A program made the position numbers and the translations under genes. A stretch of DNA of 64,000 bases. Origin: Ophioceras dolichostomum (lineage: Eukaryota; Ascomycota; Sordariomycetes; Magnaporthales; Ophioceraceae). The notes below the pieces were generated by a model. It saw nothing but the letters and a program-made list of their open reading frames with translations, did not search any database and had not been told where the DNA came from. Positions within the stretch are counted from its first letter, which is position 1. Every line of letters begins with the position of its first letter. Where the stretch lies: the NCBI GenBank assembly GCA_003049485.1, contig PYST01000075.1, positions 62,001 to 126,000 on the forward strand, given 5' to 3'. Shown here in pieces: positions 1 to 10,367 of this stretch.

Positions 1-113
1 GGGGCATATTTGGTTTCGCCCACACACCCGACCGGCTCGGCTCGGCCTGGACTAGACTGGACTCTCTCTCCTCCGCCCTTCCTTCCTTGTCCGCACTAGG
101 CATCCTCGCGACA

Positions 114-963
114 ATGCATCTTCTCCTGTCAGCGCTCGTCTTCGCCAGTCTGGCTATCGGCCAGGGCGCGGCGCACTTCCTGCTCAAGCTCCCTAGAGGC
201 CTCGGCTACGACATCAAGTCGGCAGAAATCCCGCCCTGCGGCGGATTCGCGTTCGAGGGAATGCTCATCGGGACCAACTTCACGATCGACGGATACCCCT
301 TCTCGGCCATTTCCACCCACGCCGACGTCACGTACACGGCGACCCTCAAGTTCATGAACAAACCCGATATGAACGAGACGGATCTCATGCCCCCTCTGGC
401 GGTGTCGATGTACGGCTCCTTCTGCATCCCCGAGCTGAAGGCCAGGGAGGAGTGGCTCGGCGAGATGGCGGAGTTGCGGGTCACGCAGTACCATGCTTCT
501 GGCATAACCTACCAGGTTTGTCCATTTCAGTCTCTTGGTGCAGAATGACGGTTTTTCTGCCTCCCTCTCCTCCCTTAGGACGGCGTGTCACCGCATTTCT
601 GTCTTTCTTGGTGTCGTCTGCTCCCCGATAAAGCAGCCGGGCGTCTATGCTGACTTCAATACTTTCGTCCTTGTCGAACCTGGTCAAACCCGGTCACACT
701 TCCAGTGCGCTCTTGTTCACTTCACCCCCGGATTCCTGAATGGCAGCAACATGGTCGACTGCAAGAACACAACCGGCGTCCACGGCGAGTTCATGCCGTG
801 GGGCTCCCTTCCCACGACGACCCCCACTGCTTCCGCCGCCACCCCTACCGGGACGGACGCGGACTCCGAGTCCATCGGCAACGTGGCTCGTGGAGCCTCT
901 GGGCTTTGGGCTGCGGTGGCGGCTATGGTCGCTGTGCTTCTCCTTTCCCCAGTCCAAGACTAG
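114..963 (+). CDS. GPI-anchored BIM1-like (X325) copper-binding surface protein
   Basis: Two exons, 114..515 and 706..963, give 219 residues; the intron (516..705, GT..AG, phase 0) joins the codons of Y-Q to C-A-L. A signal peptide (about residues 1–20) ends in G-A-A, so cleavage would expose His21 (H-F-L-L-K-L-P), the N-terminal copper histidine typical of BIM1/LPMO-like proteins. The mature part has four cysteines (contexts PPCGG, FCIP, QCAL, DCKN), enough for two disulfides. A Ser/Thr-rich stretch and a hydrophobic tail after G-A-S-G suggest a GPI anchor. Known for the family: BIM1-like proteins bind Cu at the cell surface and take part in copper acquisition rather than polysaccharide oxidation. 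The first ATG is at 114; an in-frame extension to 87 has only TTG. Function here is inferred from family features. Confidence 0.8.
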
Positions 964-2126
964 CTGGGGCATCTTGACGACTCAAGGGCAGCATGAGCTT
1001 GTCTTCTCGGTCATGCCAGGCCAGTCTGCGGCTAGCGAGGAGACCAAAAAAAGAACATCGGTATCAATGAGGCTTTTTTGTTTGGCGCAGGCCAGGACGG
1101 TGAAGGGGGTGAAACCTCTTAAGACTGTGAGCATGGCTTTTAATCTTGTCAGCTCCCTGTAAAATGGTGGTCCTATACATCCATCGATCTTTGGACCTTT
1201 TTTGTTGCAGCATGTTTTGTATGTTTTACCGGAGGAGCGTGGTTGTGGAGTTTGTTTGTCTGTCTCGAGCTGCCGAGAATGCCTTTGCAATGTTTTACCA
1301 TCAATACCCCTAACAACGTCACTGTCGGATTTTGGAGTCAAATATGGCCATTACGTCGAACCTAGCCATTGCTCCCGGAGCCTCCTTTCTACTTGTACCT
1401 CTATCTACACGGCGATGCTCACGACTTTTTAGAAAAGCTGCGCCATGATGTCTTTTAAGAAACAATGTATTTAGTACCAGTCTGTCGTCTGTAGGTTGGC
1501 GATCGTCAATCTAGGTAATTTGCTCTATCTCGAAAGACGTACAGGGACTTAACGGCCCGTTACAGCCCATCTATATAATGGTTCGGGGTTAACCACCACA
1601 GACGGCTGTAGCCGAGGACGATTCAGCCTGAACATCGGAGGGCTCCCCCACCGATGGAGGCCGGCCCTTCTGGCTGGGTAGTCTTTGCGTATGTGGATGA
1701 GATAGGTATACTCTCCCGTCTCACTCTGATTCCCGCTGGCTTGGAAATATATTATATCACACCAACCGGGTATCGGCTTTTCTTTCTATCTCTGCCTTGC
1801 TGATAATGGACTCACTGACTGGACCGCGTTTCCGAGCACCAGGAACAAGCGGCACGATCTCCCATCTGGGGCCGGGTGTAATTTGGACCATTTCGCATCT
1901 TAGATAACACACGAATCGTGGCAAGATGATATGGCAAGCATGCGCATGGACAGATGACAGGCCGCTTATCATGTTCGGGAGTCTCTGATGCAGCATGAGG
2001 CTATATAGCAGCCTTAGACATCCGCATGATCACGCTAGGCCGACCTCAGTCAAATGCTGGTCTATCTAATCCGCAACGAGCCTCCCTCTTCTGTGCTGGC
2101 GCGGCATATCTGGAAAGGCACCTACT
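964..2126. other. Intergenic region, no gene seen
   Basis: This stretch lies between the BIM1-like gene and the CBM1 gene. ORFs here are short and match nothing I know. The 5' part should hold the BIM1 3' end. Around 1745–1760 there is a short AT-rich tract. A TATA-like hexamer lies near the right end. Confidence 0.6.
2002..2007 (+). promoter_or_regulatory. TATA-like box upstream of CBM1 gene
   Basis: TATATA in the context GGCTATATAGCAGCC lies 120 bp before the ATG at 2127. The spacing suits a fungal core promoter with a leader of roughly 90 nt. This is a sequence match only. Confidence 0.35.
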
Positions 2127-2582
2127 ATGCTCATTACCTACTCCTACCTGGCGCTCTCCGCGCTCCTCGCTACTCCCACCGCCGCCGACATCGGCGACGA
2201 ACCGGCACATCAGCAGCAACACCAGCCCTCCGTCCTCATCAAAACATCCTACGTCACAGAAAAATACACCGTCACAGAAAGCCAGACGCACTACATCACT
2301 ACTCTCTTGATGATGGAGGAGGGTCTGGGCCCAGCCCAGGCTCCCGCCCAAGCATCAACGGACTCGCCGTCGTCGACTTCCGTTATTATCGTGACATCGT
2401 ACGTGACAGAGTCCGTCACGCAGACACAGACCGAGACAGAAGTCGTGACGGTCACGCCGTCGCCGTCGGGGACGATCAACCGGTACATGCAGTGCGGGGG
2501 GTCGAACTATAACGGGCCGACGGACTGCGCGCCGCCGTATACGTGCTCGACGCAGAATCCTTATTATGCGCAGTGTAATTGA
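2127..2582 (+). CDS. Small secreted protein with C-terminal CBM1 cellulose-binding module
   Basis: One exon, 151 residues. An N-terminal signal peptide ends near T-A-A-D (about residue 20). The middle is Thr/Ser/Val-rich with two similar segments containing T-S-Y-V-T-E, probably an O-glycosylated linker. The last ~32 residues are a fungal type 1 carbohydrate-binding module: Q-C-G-G, G-P-T-D-C, Y-T-C, and the end N-P-Y-Y-A-Q-C-N, with four cysteines in the CBM1 order. The usual leading Trp is Tyr. There is no catalytic domain, so this is a stand-alone cellulose- or chitin-binding secreted protein, possibly a cell-wall or effector-like protein. The domain call is strong; the biological role is open. 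Confidence 0.82.
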   Translation: MLITYSYLALSALLATPTAADIGDEPAHQQQHQPSVLIKTSYVTEKYTVTESQTHYITTLLMMEEGLGPAQAPAQASTDSPSSTSVIIVTSYVTESVTQTQTETEVVTVTPSPSGTINRYMQCGGSNYNGPTDCAPPYTCSTQNPYYAQCN

Positions 2583-3110
2583 GGGGGGAAGAAAGGGGGT
2601 AAAGGGGAGGTGTCTCCAGGTTCTGGATGAGATTGTGATGGACTGGGGTTCGAGGGAACGGCGATGCATGGCTCGAAAGCCGCGGTCATCTTGGGGGAGG
2701 GAGGACAACGATGAGGACGGGGAAGTTTATGTTCGGCAAGAAAGCCTTGATAAGCTAGCCGGCTCTTCAGAGTCAAGAGAGCGTGGTATGCTAAGAGGAC
2801 GAGGACTGCGCCAGACAGGCCGGCTCTGGATGATGGCTTAGGAGATCAGGGAGGGAGTCTTGAGTGAGAAGATGGTCTGGGAGGAGGACTCCTATCTACC
2901 ACCTGGACTTGTCCAATAGGGAAGCCTCGAAGACCTCATCGGCTACATCACGGCTGACAAACGAAGGGAGCGTCTGTCGCTCTAGCTGCTTCGCTGCTCA
3001 AAAAGAGGCACGATGCTTAAGACGCAGCTTGCCCTGGCATTACTAGAGTTGGAAGAGAAAGGAGAAGAAAGAGACTGAGGCATGCTGGAAACTCGATTCA
3101 TGCAATTACA

Positions 3111-3120
3111 TACCTAGGTA
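3111..3120. repeat. TACCTAGGTA palindrome
   Basis: A 10-bp perfect palindrome and member of the GGTACCTAGGTA-like motif set that recurs in non-coding DNA across the window. Confidence 0.6.
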
Positions 3121-3415
3121 CTTCTCAAAGCTGTGTTGATAGGGGACAAGGATCCATAATGTGCTGCGCAGACAGACAGGGGTACCCGCGAGGCCGCCGT
3201 CTCAACATCTGGACAGAGTACCCACCCAATGAAGGGACGAAATGTGGGTGGGTCAGACCACCACCGCTGCCGAGCAGCAAGCGGCCAGCGGCCAGCAAGG
3301 CAGCCACATGCGACCCATGCGACACACCCCGCCATTCAACGCTGGCCTGAGGAGCATTGCATTGCGTGTTCATTCTCCTTGCCACATCGCCTTTTCTCCA
3401 AAACGACAAACAACG

Positions 3416-3450
3416 TCTCGAGGACGCCTTTTCAACAAACGTCCTCGAGA
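3416..3450 (+). repeat. Perfect 11-bp inverted repeat (hairpin) before claudin-like gene
   Basis: TCTCGAGGACG (3416–3426) is followed after 13 nt by its exact reverse complement CGTCCTCGAGA (3440–3450). The repeat ends 37 bp before the ATG at 3488, so it probably lies in the 5' leader, where the RNA would form a stable GC-rich stem-loop. It could also be a site for a dimeric DNA-binding protein. Confidence 0.6.
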
Positions 3451-3487
3451 TCCGAACAGAAACAAAACGAGTGCCTGATTCCAGAAC

Positions 3488-4523
3488 ATGACTCGAACGA
3501 TCGTATACAGCGCCGCGCTGGTGGCTTTTGCCTCAGGTATGTACGACCACGTCACGTCCCGTCCCCGCCAAGCTCCGCGTTTGCGGGCCTGGTGTCGTCA
3601 TCGAATGCTTTCCCCTTCGAAGTTCCGATGCCACCGTCGGCGACGAGCGAACCCCCGACGGATTCGAACCACCCCTTTTCTGTTGTCACAATCCGGGGCA
3701 GATAGAGAGAGAGAGAGAGGGAGAGAAAGAACGGAAAGCCAGAGGGAACTTTGAGGGGCGACAAACATTAAAAAGCAGAAGAAGAAAGCTAACGATGGAC
3801 ATCACCTAAAACAGCAACGGCAATGACCCTCGCGGCGATCGCCCTCCCCAACTGGATAAGCTACAGCGTGACGACAACAGCCGGCCGCACCCTGAACCGC
3901 CAGCTCGGCCTGCACCAGATCTGCTCGTCCGTGACGGACCCGCCGTGCCGGCCCTTCCCCTCCAGGCGAGACTGCTCCTCGGCCATCGGTGGTGGCGGAG
4001 GCGGTCCGGGCGGCGGAGATGGTGCTAGCAACAACTTCTGCTCCATATGGCGAAGCACGGGGTTCCTGATGTCGCTCGCCGCCGTGGCGGAGCTGGCGAC
4101 GCTCGTCGGGTTCCTGGTGATCATGTCGGGCGGGAAGATGAAGCGCGTGCAGGGGTGGAGGGTGCTGGCGTCGCTGCTTTCGAGCGTGGCGGTTATACTG
4201 TTGTGCGCTATGGCGCTTGTGGTGCGTATTTTTTTCTTTACTTCCTTCCCACTCGGTTCCCCCTCACCCTTTTTCGTAGGGGTTGTTTTGTTTCTTGGTG
4301 AATCTGACATCTTGACGGATGGCGGGGATACAAAACACAGTCCTACGTTTTCGACAACGACAACAGGTTCCTCGTCCCAGGGTGGCGGCTGGACACCTCG
4401 TGGATCCTCACTACCATCAGCGCAAGCATCGCCGCGTTGTGTGGCCTGGGGCTGGCGATATCGGCCTTCGCACTTCCCCAGGAAGGGGGGTACGAGTTCC
4501 TACGCGACCCTACCGGCGCTTGA
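3488..4523 (+). CDS. Claudin/SUR7-like four-pass plasma-membrane protein
   Basis: Three exons: 3488..3536, 3815..4221 and 4341..4523, giving 212 residues. The first intron (278 nt) splits an Ala codon and has a GCTAACG branch-like site; the second (119 nt) is phase 0. Four hydrophobic segments lie at about residues 5–27, 98–120, 133–153 and 173–197. The first outer loop has the claudin-superfamily pattern N-W ... G-L-H-Q-I-C ... C plus further cysteines and a Gly-rich stretch. Known for the family: PMP22/claudin and fungal SUR7-type proteins organise plasma-membrane domains or junction-like septal structures. Which subfamily this is cannot be settled by eye. A hairpin-forming repeat lies just upstream. 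Confidence 0.75.
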
Positions 4524-5523
4524 TATACCCATGGCATTGTGTCACGCTTTGCGGCACCTAGTCAGAGCCTACATAAAACAGAGCAATCCATCGATCTTCA
4601 CCGTCACTTTGTTCGCTTCTAGCATGTTTGCAGATCTGTCCTTGGCGTAGGGCCGTCCACCGTGACGATCTGGCTCCAGCCTTCCTGTTGCTTGAGGCTA
4701 GTCACCGGGAACCCTGGCTTCATTACGCCCGTTTTTTCTCATCTTCTGTACACAGCTCTTGGTGTTTACCTGCCCTGTCTACCTCGGTGATTGAGGACAG
4801 GCTTTTGTAATTTTGGGCGTCGTATTTCGGTCTCGGCGGCGTCAAAGGTATATATCTTTTCTGGAGGGGTAACAACGGATCTGCTTGAAGAGTTGGGCAT
4901 TGCGCACAGCACAGAAAGGCGTTTGCTCAAGGTCGAATATTGGCAAAGCATTGGCACTAGTGCATTATTATAGGACATCTCAGTATCACAGCGTATGACA
5001 GTATTACAGTCCAATACAACACTTAGGTTGTCGTAAACATCTACATTGCAATCTTGAATACCCAAGTAGGTGATATAGTCTACTAGTTCCACAACTTATA
5101 ACTAGGGGATACCTACGAGTTTGCCCTGCTTCAGGCCTCACACTCCACCATTACTTCATAACAAGAGAACACAAGCCGCGGGCATTTGCCAGTTTGGGCA
5201 ATATGGCCAAGAATCGTTTGTGTCTCTTCCTTCTCATTGCGACGATTAATCAACGGGCTGATGCATCTCGTTTGTCGTTTGTGTTGCATGCGTTATCGTG
5301 CATGTGACCTTGGCTTTCGTGAGACGAGCCCCTCAAACAGCTCTCTGAGAGGGTGAGCAATCTAGTCCCTTTCTTCTGTTCACGCTTCTCGACCTAATTC
5401 CGAAGGACCCCAAACCCTCCACTACAGAGATCCTCTCGGAAAGCACAGCTCTTTGGAAATTTGTCCCGCGGCGTAGTGGGGGTCTTTTCAACACGAGTCG
5501 TCGTAGCTTGCGAAAGAGCAGAA
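4524..5523. other. Intergenic region, no gene seen
   Basis: It holds the 3' end of the claudin-like gene and the upstream region of the dioxygenase gene. ORFs up to ~108 codons on either strand show no recognisable domain. Confidence 0.55.
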
Positions 5524-6552
5524 ATGGGAGAGACCAACACAACCACCACCACTGCGACAGACAACAATGGCGGCCTCACCCCCTCCCAAATTGAGTCCTT
5601 CTGGCGCGACGGCTACCTGATCGTGCCAGACGCGCTCCCGCCCGCGACCGTCTCGTCCCTCCTGGCCGAGACGCACCGGCTGCTGGACGGGTTCGACCTG
5701 TCGTCCCACCCGATGACGCGCTTCCGCACGGGCGGCGCGTCCGGCGAGGACCACGTGGGCGACGACTACTTCCTGGGCTCCGGCGACAAGATACGGTTCT
5801 TCTTCGAAGAGGACGCGTTCGACGAGGCGACGGGCCAGCTCACAAAGCCGAAAGCCCGCGCCGTCAACAAGATAGGCCACTACCTGCACGCGCTGTCGCC
5901 GCCCTTCGCGGCTTTGCTTGATGATGAAGGAGAAGATGGGGAGAAAAAGGCCACCGCCGCGCAGCCGGGAAAAGTAGCCCGCGCCTTGGGGTTCCGCGAC
6001 CCGCGCTGTCTCCAGAGCATGGTGATCTGCAAGCAGCCCGAGATCGGCGGCGCCGTGCCCCCCCACCAGGACAGCACCTTCCTGTACACGGACCCACCCA
6101 GCGCCGTGGGCTTCTGGTACGCGCTCGAGGACGCCACGCTCGAGAACGGCTGCCTCAGCTTCCTGCCGGGGTCGCACCTCTGGGCGCCCGTCGATACGCG
6201 CCTCGTCAGGGGGGGCAGGTCCGGCACCGAGATGGTCGCCAACGAGGACGGGGCGAGGTTCCCACGCAGCACTGGTGATTACGTCCCAGGTGGAGGTGAG
6301 GCGAAAACGAACGCGAACGGAGGAGAGGAAGAAGAGGATAGAGGAGAGAAAGGAGAGTACGTTGCCGGCGAGGTCAAGGCCGGCACGCTGGTGCTGATCC
6401 ACGGGAACCTGCTGCACAAGAGCGAGAAGAACCTGAGCCAGAAGGGCAGGATTATTTACACGTTCCACGTCATTGAGGGGAAGGACGCTGTGTATGACGA
6501 GAAGAACTGGCTTCAGCCTCCTGCGGAGGGATTCACCAAGCTGCGTAGGTAG
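5524..6552 (+). CDS. Phytanoyl-CoA dioxygenase family protein (PHYHD1-type)
   Basis: Single exon, 342 residues from the ATG at 5524; the frame is open to 5461 but only with TTG. The double-stranded beta-helix Fe(II)/2-oxoglutarate motifs are visible: H181-Q-D183 in P-P-H-Q-D-S-T, the distal histidine in L-L-H298-K-S-E-K-N, and R309 before I-I-Y-T-F-H. The end (Y-T-F-H then K-N-W-L-Q-P) follows the PHYHD1 pattern rather than peroxisomal PHYH, and I see no clear PTS1. The predicted reaction is 2-oxoglutarate-dependent oxidation of an unknown substrate in the cytosol. Between the core strands there is an acidic low-complexity insert (about residues 250–280, with E-E-E-E-D-R-G) absent from short homologs. 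Confidence 0.85.
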   Translation: MGETNTTTTTATDNNGGLTPSQIESFWRDGYLIVPDALPPATVSSLLAETHRLLDGFDLSSHPMTRFRTGGASGEDHVGDDYFLGSGDKIRFFFEEDAFDEATGQLTKPKARAVNKIGHYLHALSPPFAALLDDEGEDGEKKATAAQPGKVARALGFRDPRCLQSMVICKQPEIGGAVPPHQDSTFLYTDPPSAVGFWYALEDATLENGCLSFLPGSHLWAPVDTRLVRGGRSGTEMVANEDGARFPRSTGDYVPGGGEAKTNANGGEEEEDRGEKGEYVAGEVKAGTLVLIHGNLLHKSEKNLSQKGRIIYTFHVIEGKDAVYDEKNWLQPPAEGFTKLRR

Positions 6553-7082
6553 TGTACCTTAGGCAGGCAGTCGAGTCTAGTATGGGTCTCTACGTCTTAC
6601 GATCTAGGTACGTAGACAGACAGAAATCCACCACGGATATTGAAAGCTTTGGAAACGCTAGTCTGCTTGCCTAGCGATCGTGTGGCGGTCTTCATCGGAA
6701 GAAGCGCAGTGCTCCCTCCGATTCGACTTCGTCGGCGTCGATGGCTTGGGCGGGACGCGTAGAAGAGCCCGTCCTACTCACAGACGACGGCCGATGCGCG
6801 GTCAGGCAGTCAAATATACATATCTTGCAGTCGCACTTCCCCTTAGTGAGTGGTCGTGTTCTACTGTGTGATCCCAATATAAAGTGCCCGGGAAGAGCTC
6901 GGTCGCGATTGGGTGACGACAGAGATATTATCTCATATATTTACAGGCTAAATCTGTCTATATAGGAAGTGGCTGTGTACATTAATACGTGGTAGTGTTC
7001 CACCTATTCAAATCCATTTACATCGAAACTTATTTATACATAATCGTCCAGCTCAGCAACATACTTGCAGGCATACATATCA
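6553..7082. other. Convergent intergenic region
   Basis: It separates the 3' ends of the dioxygenase (+) and PPR-like (−) genes. AT-rich around 6880–7080, which suits polyadenylation signals for the − strand gene. No coding signal was recognised. Confidence 0.55.
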
Positions 7083-9785
7083 TTACAAGCCGCCCAAAGT
7101 CATCAAGCTCCGCCACCGCGCCATCTTGGAGGCCTGCCGCTTCTCCATCGCCTCTTCCCTCTTACGGCTCCACCTCTGCTTCAGAACCGCGGCCTTGTTC
7201 AGCGCGGCGACGTCGACCTGCTTCTGCAGCTCGTCGATGGGTGGGAGCAGATCCGCTTTGCCTCCCTGCATCTGCCTCCCGTTCAGCCTCCAGGCGTCGT
7301 TGAAGAGGTCCCTGGCGTCTGCCATCGACAGCCGAAGCCCCTGCCGGGCCGTCTTCATGACGGGCTTCCTCGGCGTGGAGTCGTACCCGAAGAGGTCCCG
7401 GAGGCCCTTCAGGAGAGCGGTGCGGACCAGCTCGACGTCGACGTTCAACCCCGCGAGGGTGAGCATGGCGAGGAGCCTGACTCCCCGAGCGACGTAGAAG
7501 TCCGCTGGTGTCTGGCGGGCGTCGGTCGGGATCGCGTCCCAGCGAGAGGTCCCGCGGCGGATCAGGGGCTCCCTCATTGTCCGGCGAATGAGGACCCGCT
7601 GGAATGTGCCGTCGAAGACCCTGTGGATCGGATGCTGCCGGTGAAACAGCGATAAGTCGCGGGGCAGCGACTGGAATAGTGAGTTCGGGGTCTCGCCTCG
7701 CTTGCGCTTGGCACGAGGGAGATCAAAAATATGCACGCTCATCATGGCGCCCTTGTCCGAGGTCTGGGCGTCCAAGTAGCGCGTGATGAGCTCCTTTGCG
7801 AGGCTCTCCATTTCGTCGAACTTGTACATGCGAAGCAGGGAAATCAGGATGAAATTCCAGGCTCGGGCCGGCAGGGGGTACGGCGTGTCCATCAGACGCC
7901 GGCCTATGGCGATGGCAAAGTGAGCCTCCTCGGGCGCCGGCTCGCGGCGCCGGATAACACCTCGCCACAAATATCGAGATATCGCAGTGCTTGTCTCGGG
8001 GAACAAGGGGATCTGGCCCGCCTTCATGTCGTCGAGCAGCTTGAGCGTGTCCCGTCGCTGATTGAGATGGATACTGGCTACCACCATGTCGTTAAAGGTG
8101 ATCGTTTTGACATCCGGGCCCTGTGAGGCTCGAACGGCGACGATCACCCGATACGGGGTCCATTCCCCAGTTCGAGCGCAAGAGCTCAGGACCTTCCTCT
8201 GGGCCTGAAAGTCGTCGAAGACGTCTGGGTGGATGTCTGAATGCAGAAGCGCCTCCAGGTTTTCGGAGTCCCCATTGTTGGCGAAAAACCTGACGGCCTC
8301 TGCGTAGGTGGAGCCGCCGACGCCTATTCCCAGACGCTGAAGCTGGTCTAGCCGGTCTTTGACGTCCCTTGGAGAGTCTTCGCGCAGAGCGATCGACTGC
8401 AGAGACAGCGGCCCAATGGCCTGGACCCCGAGCGCTTGGACGAGGCTGAAGGCCATGTCGAGTGGGACCCACGAGCTGGCAAAGAGTTTCGCACCGAGAC
8501 GGTCGTTGTACTTCCCGATCCCGTGAGTTTGACCAAAGGCGTTGTTGAGCACGTTCTGGAGGTTGTTGCTGAGTTCGGTGACTTCGGGCTGCGGCTCGCC
8601 TTCCCCTCTGGCATTGTCCGTGGATTTGGCCGTTGAGGCGTCGCTCCCCTCTTTCTCGACCATTTCACTCCGATTGGTAGCGGCACGCTCTTGCTGCGTC
8701 AACCGGAGTTCTGGAAAATAGAGGAGCATGTGTCTCAAGAACGCATGGGCAGCATGAGTTCTCGGCTGGTCATTGTTGTTCACCAGAGTGGTTCTCCATG
8801 ATCGTGCCAAGTTCGAGTGACCCTGGTCCCAGAGGAATGGGATGAGAGAATCGTAGAGATCGCGATGGCGACTGGTGACATAGAGGCACTTCAAAAGATC
8901 CTGGGTAACCGGATCGGGGTCACTGATAGCGCCCTCTAGAATGCGGCAAAACTCCCGTGGTCCAGGGTCAAAAGCCGGCATAAGGTGGAGGTGCCAGCGC
9001 TTGGCCCTCTCTGGCTGATGAGCGGATAAGCAGTGTGAGACGACAGTACTATAAAGCCCAGGCCACACTGCGCCACGGGCTGTTCTCATCCATTCGGCAT
9101 ATTCCAAGAGAGAAGTCAGAGTCGAGTCGTCGTGGATCGAGATATTCAGCACCAGGTCCCAAAAGGGGACCGCCCCGAGGCCGCTCGTCTGGTAGATCTG
9201 CCGTCGTCTGAACAGCTCTGCCAGGAGATACGATGTGCCTGACCTGTCATTCGTTCGGTAGCAAAACGAGAGCAAACAGGCCCAGAGGCGCATGTCTTTC
9301 TGGGTATCCGACCGGTCGATGAGGCGCTCGATGGGCGGGCCGTTTCCGGGGGGTGTGCATTGCTGCTGCAACAGCTTGTGATCCATGGACAGGTCTGTCC
9401 ACCGTCCAAAGCCTAGGATGCCCGCTACAGGATCTAGGAGAATATGTAGATCTCTTGAGGCTGGATCTTCTGTCGCTCCATCGGGCGATGGGAGGCGCGC
9501 GGCCCGTGGCACGACACTACCTATCATGGCCTGGTTGTTGGAGATCCATGTGGAAAGACCTTCCGGATGCGAGACCGGCCCCGGCTTGTCCGGAGAGCGC
9601 CGTGTCGAAGCCCGGGCCGACGCCGGCGCCTGTGACCCGGTCGGTAACGAAGAAAGCGATCGTATTGGACCGAGCCCGGGCCATGGCGGATCGAGGAAAG
9701 TGGATGCTGTCCGGCGGTGTCGCAAGAGTTTGAAGAGCCGGGGCCTGGCCGCATAACAGAGGTCCCGAACTGCTCCCAAGCGCAT
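7083..9785 (-). CDS. Large mitochondrial PPR-like helical-repeat protein
   Basis: Single exon, 900 residues, ATG at 9785. The N-terminus is rich in Arg, Ser and Ala and poor in acids over the first ~60 residues, as in a mitochondrial presequence. The rest is mostly helical with pentatricopeptide-like spacing, for example blocks around Y-S-T-V-V-S-H-C, F-N-D-M-V-V-A-S-I and W-N-F-I-L-I-S-L-L-R. The C-terminus is very basic. Known for such fungal proteins: organelle RNA binding, processing or translation activation. I cannot assign an ortholog; the repeats are degenerate and no catalytic domain is visible. It lies divergent to HRP1 with 582 bp between the start codons. Confidence 0.7.
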   Translation of the reverse strand: MRLGAVRDLCYAARPRLFKLLRHRRTASTFLDPPWPGLGPIRSLSSLPTGSQAPASARASTRRSPDKPGPVSHPEGLSTWISNNQAMIGSVVPRAARLPSPDGATEDPASRDLHILLDPVAGILGFGRWTDLSMDHKLLQQQCTPPGNGPPIERLIDRSDTQKDMRLWACLLSFCYRTNDRSGTSYLLAELFRRRQIYQTSGLGAVPFWDLVLNISIHDDSTLTSLLEYAEWMRTARGAVWPGLYSTVVSHCLSAHQPERAKRWHLHLMPAFDPGPREFCRILEGAISDPDPVTQDLLKCLYVTSRHRDLYDSLIPFLWDQGHSNLARSWRTTLVNNNDQPRTHAAHAFLRHMLLYFPELRLTQQERAATNRSEMVEKEGSDASTAKSTDNARGEGEPQPEVTELSNNLQNVLNNAFGQTHGIGKYNDRLGAKLFASSWVPLDMAFSLVQALGVQAIGPLSLQSIALREDSPRDVKDRLDQLQRLGIGVGGSTYAEAVRFFANNGDSENLEALLHSDIHPDVFDDFQAQRKVLSSCARTGEWTPYRVIVAVRASQGPDVKTITFNDMVVASIHLNQRRDTLKLLDDMKAGQIPLFPETSTAISRYLWRGVIRRREPAPEEAHFAIAIGRRLMDTPYPLPARAWNFILISLLRMYKFDEMESLAKELITRYLDAQTSDKGAMMSVHIFDLPRAKRKRGETPNSLFQSLPRDLSLFHRQHPIHRVFDGTFQRVLIRRTMREPLIRRGTSRWDAIPTDARQTPADFYVARGVRLLAMLTLAGLNVDVELVRTALLKGLRDLFGYDSTPRKPVMKTARQGLRLSMADARDLFNDAWRLNGRQMQGGKADLLPPIDELQKQVDVAALNKAAVLKQRWSRKREEAMEKRQASKMARWRSLMTLGGL

Positions 9786-10367
9786 TGCCGAGGACGGGGC
9801 GAGAGGATGGGCGCATACGTGACAGAGGAGCTCTCATCGTAGTGACAGTCCTCTGCCGTCCTTGTCCATAGCGCTTTGTTGACTGGGCAGATATTTCAAA
9901 TTGATGACGGATGGATGAACTTGGTTGGATTCCGTTCTGTCGCTTCCATCCATGCCAGTACGCACGGAAAAAGTTTCTTATCTTATCGAGGACTACCTGT
10001 TCCTTAGTGACGTCCCAATTGGCTTAGTCACCTTGACTCGTCACTTTTTGTACCCACAGGCCAAATCCTTCTCTGTGACTACTTCGAGGCTGATCAGGAC
10101 CGCCGCAACACTCCCCATTTGAACTCTCCAACACTGCCTCGACTGGCGTCTCTCGATTTTTCCCCTCAATCGCCATTATATGCGGCTATCGTACTTCGTG
10201 AATAGGGAGTTTTGCCTGTCGCGTAGTGCTGCAGTTCATTTCAATTCCAACCCGCAAAGGCACTTCGGCTTCCCGAGACGTTTGCCTCCTCGAGTCTGGT
10301 CCGTCGTCCACGGAGCTGATCTAGGTGCTTTCCTTTCTCGATTCGCGTTCGGCATCCATCTCTGAAA
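9786..10367. promoter_or_regulatory. Divergent promoter region, PPR-like gene / HRP1
   Basis: 582 bp lie between the two divergent ATGs and should carry both core promoters. No ORF of interest and no obvious TATA box. Pyrimidine-rich patches occur near 10140–10170 and 10330–10360, ahead of the HRP1 ATG. Confidence 0.5.

Larger units (their letters stand above)
2583..3487. other. Intergenic region and leader of claudin-like gene
   Basis: No gene is recognised. It contains TACCTAGGTA at 3111–3120 (see repeat family) and a perfect inverted repeat at 3416–3450 close to the next start codon. Confidence 0.6.

Noticed and set aside
516..578. Alternative short intron in the BIM1-like gene ending at CCCTTAG
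   Set aside because: It gives a stop codon after about 24 codons, whereas the 190-nt intron ending at 705 restores the conserved Cys-containing second half and GPI tail.
5488..6468. 326-codon − strand frame opposite the dioxygenase
   Set aside because: The + strand frame has intact catalytic motifs; the reverse frame is Arg/Gly/Val-rich without domain structure, a GC-rich shadow.
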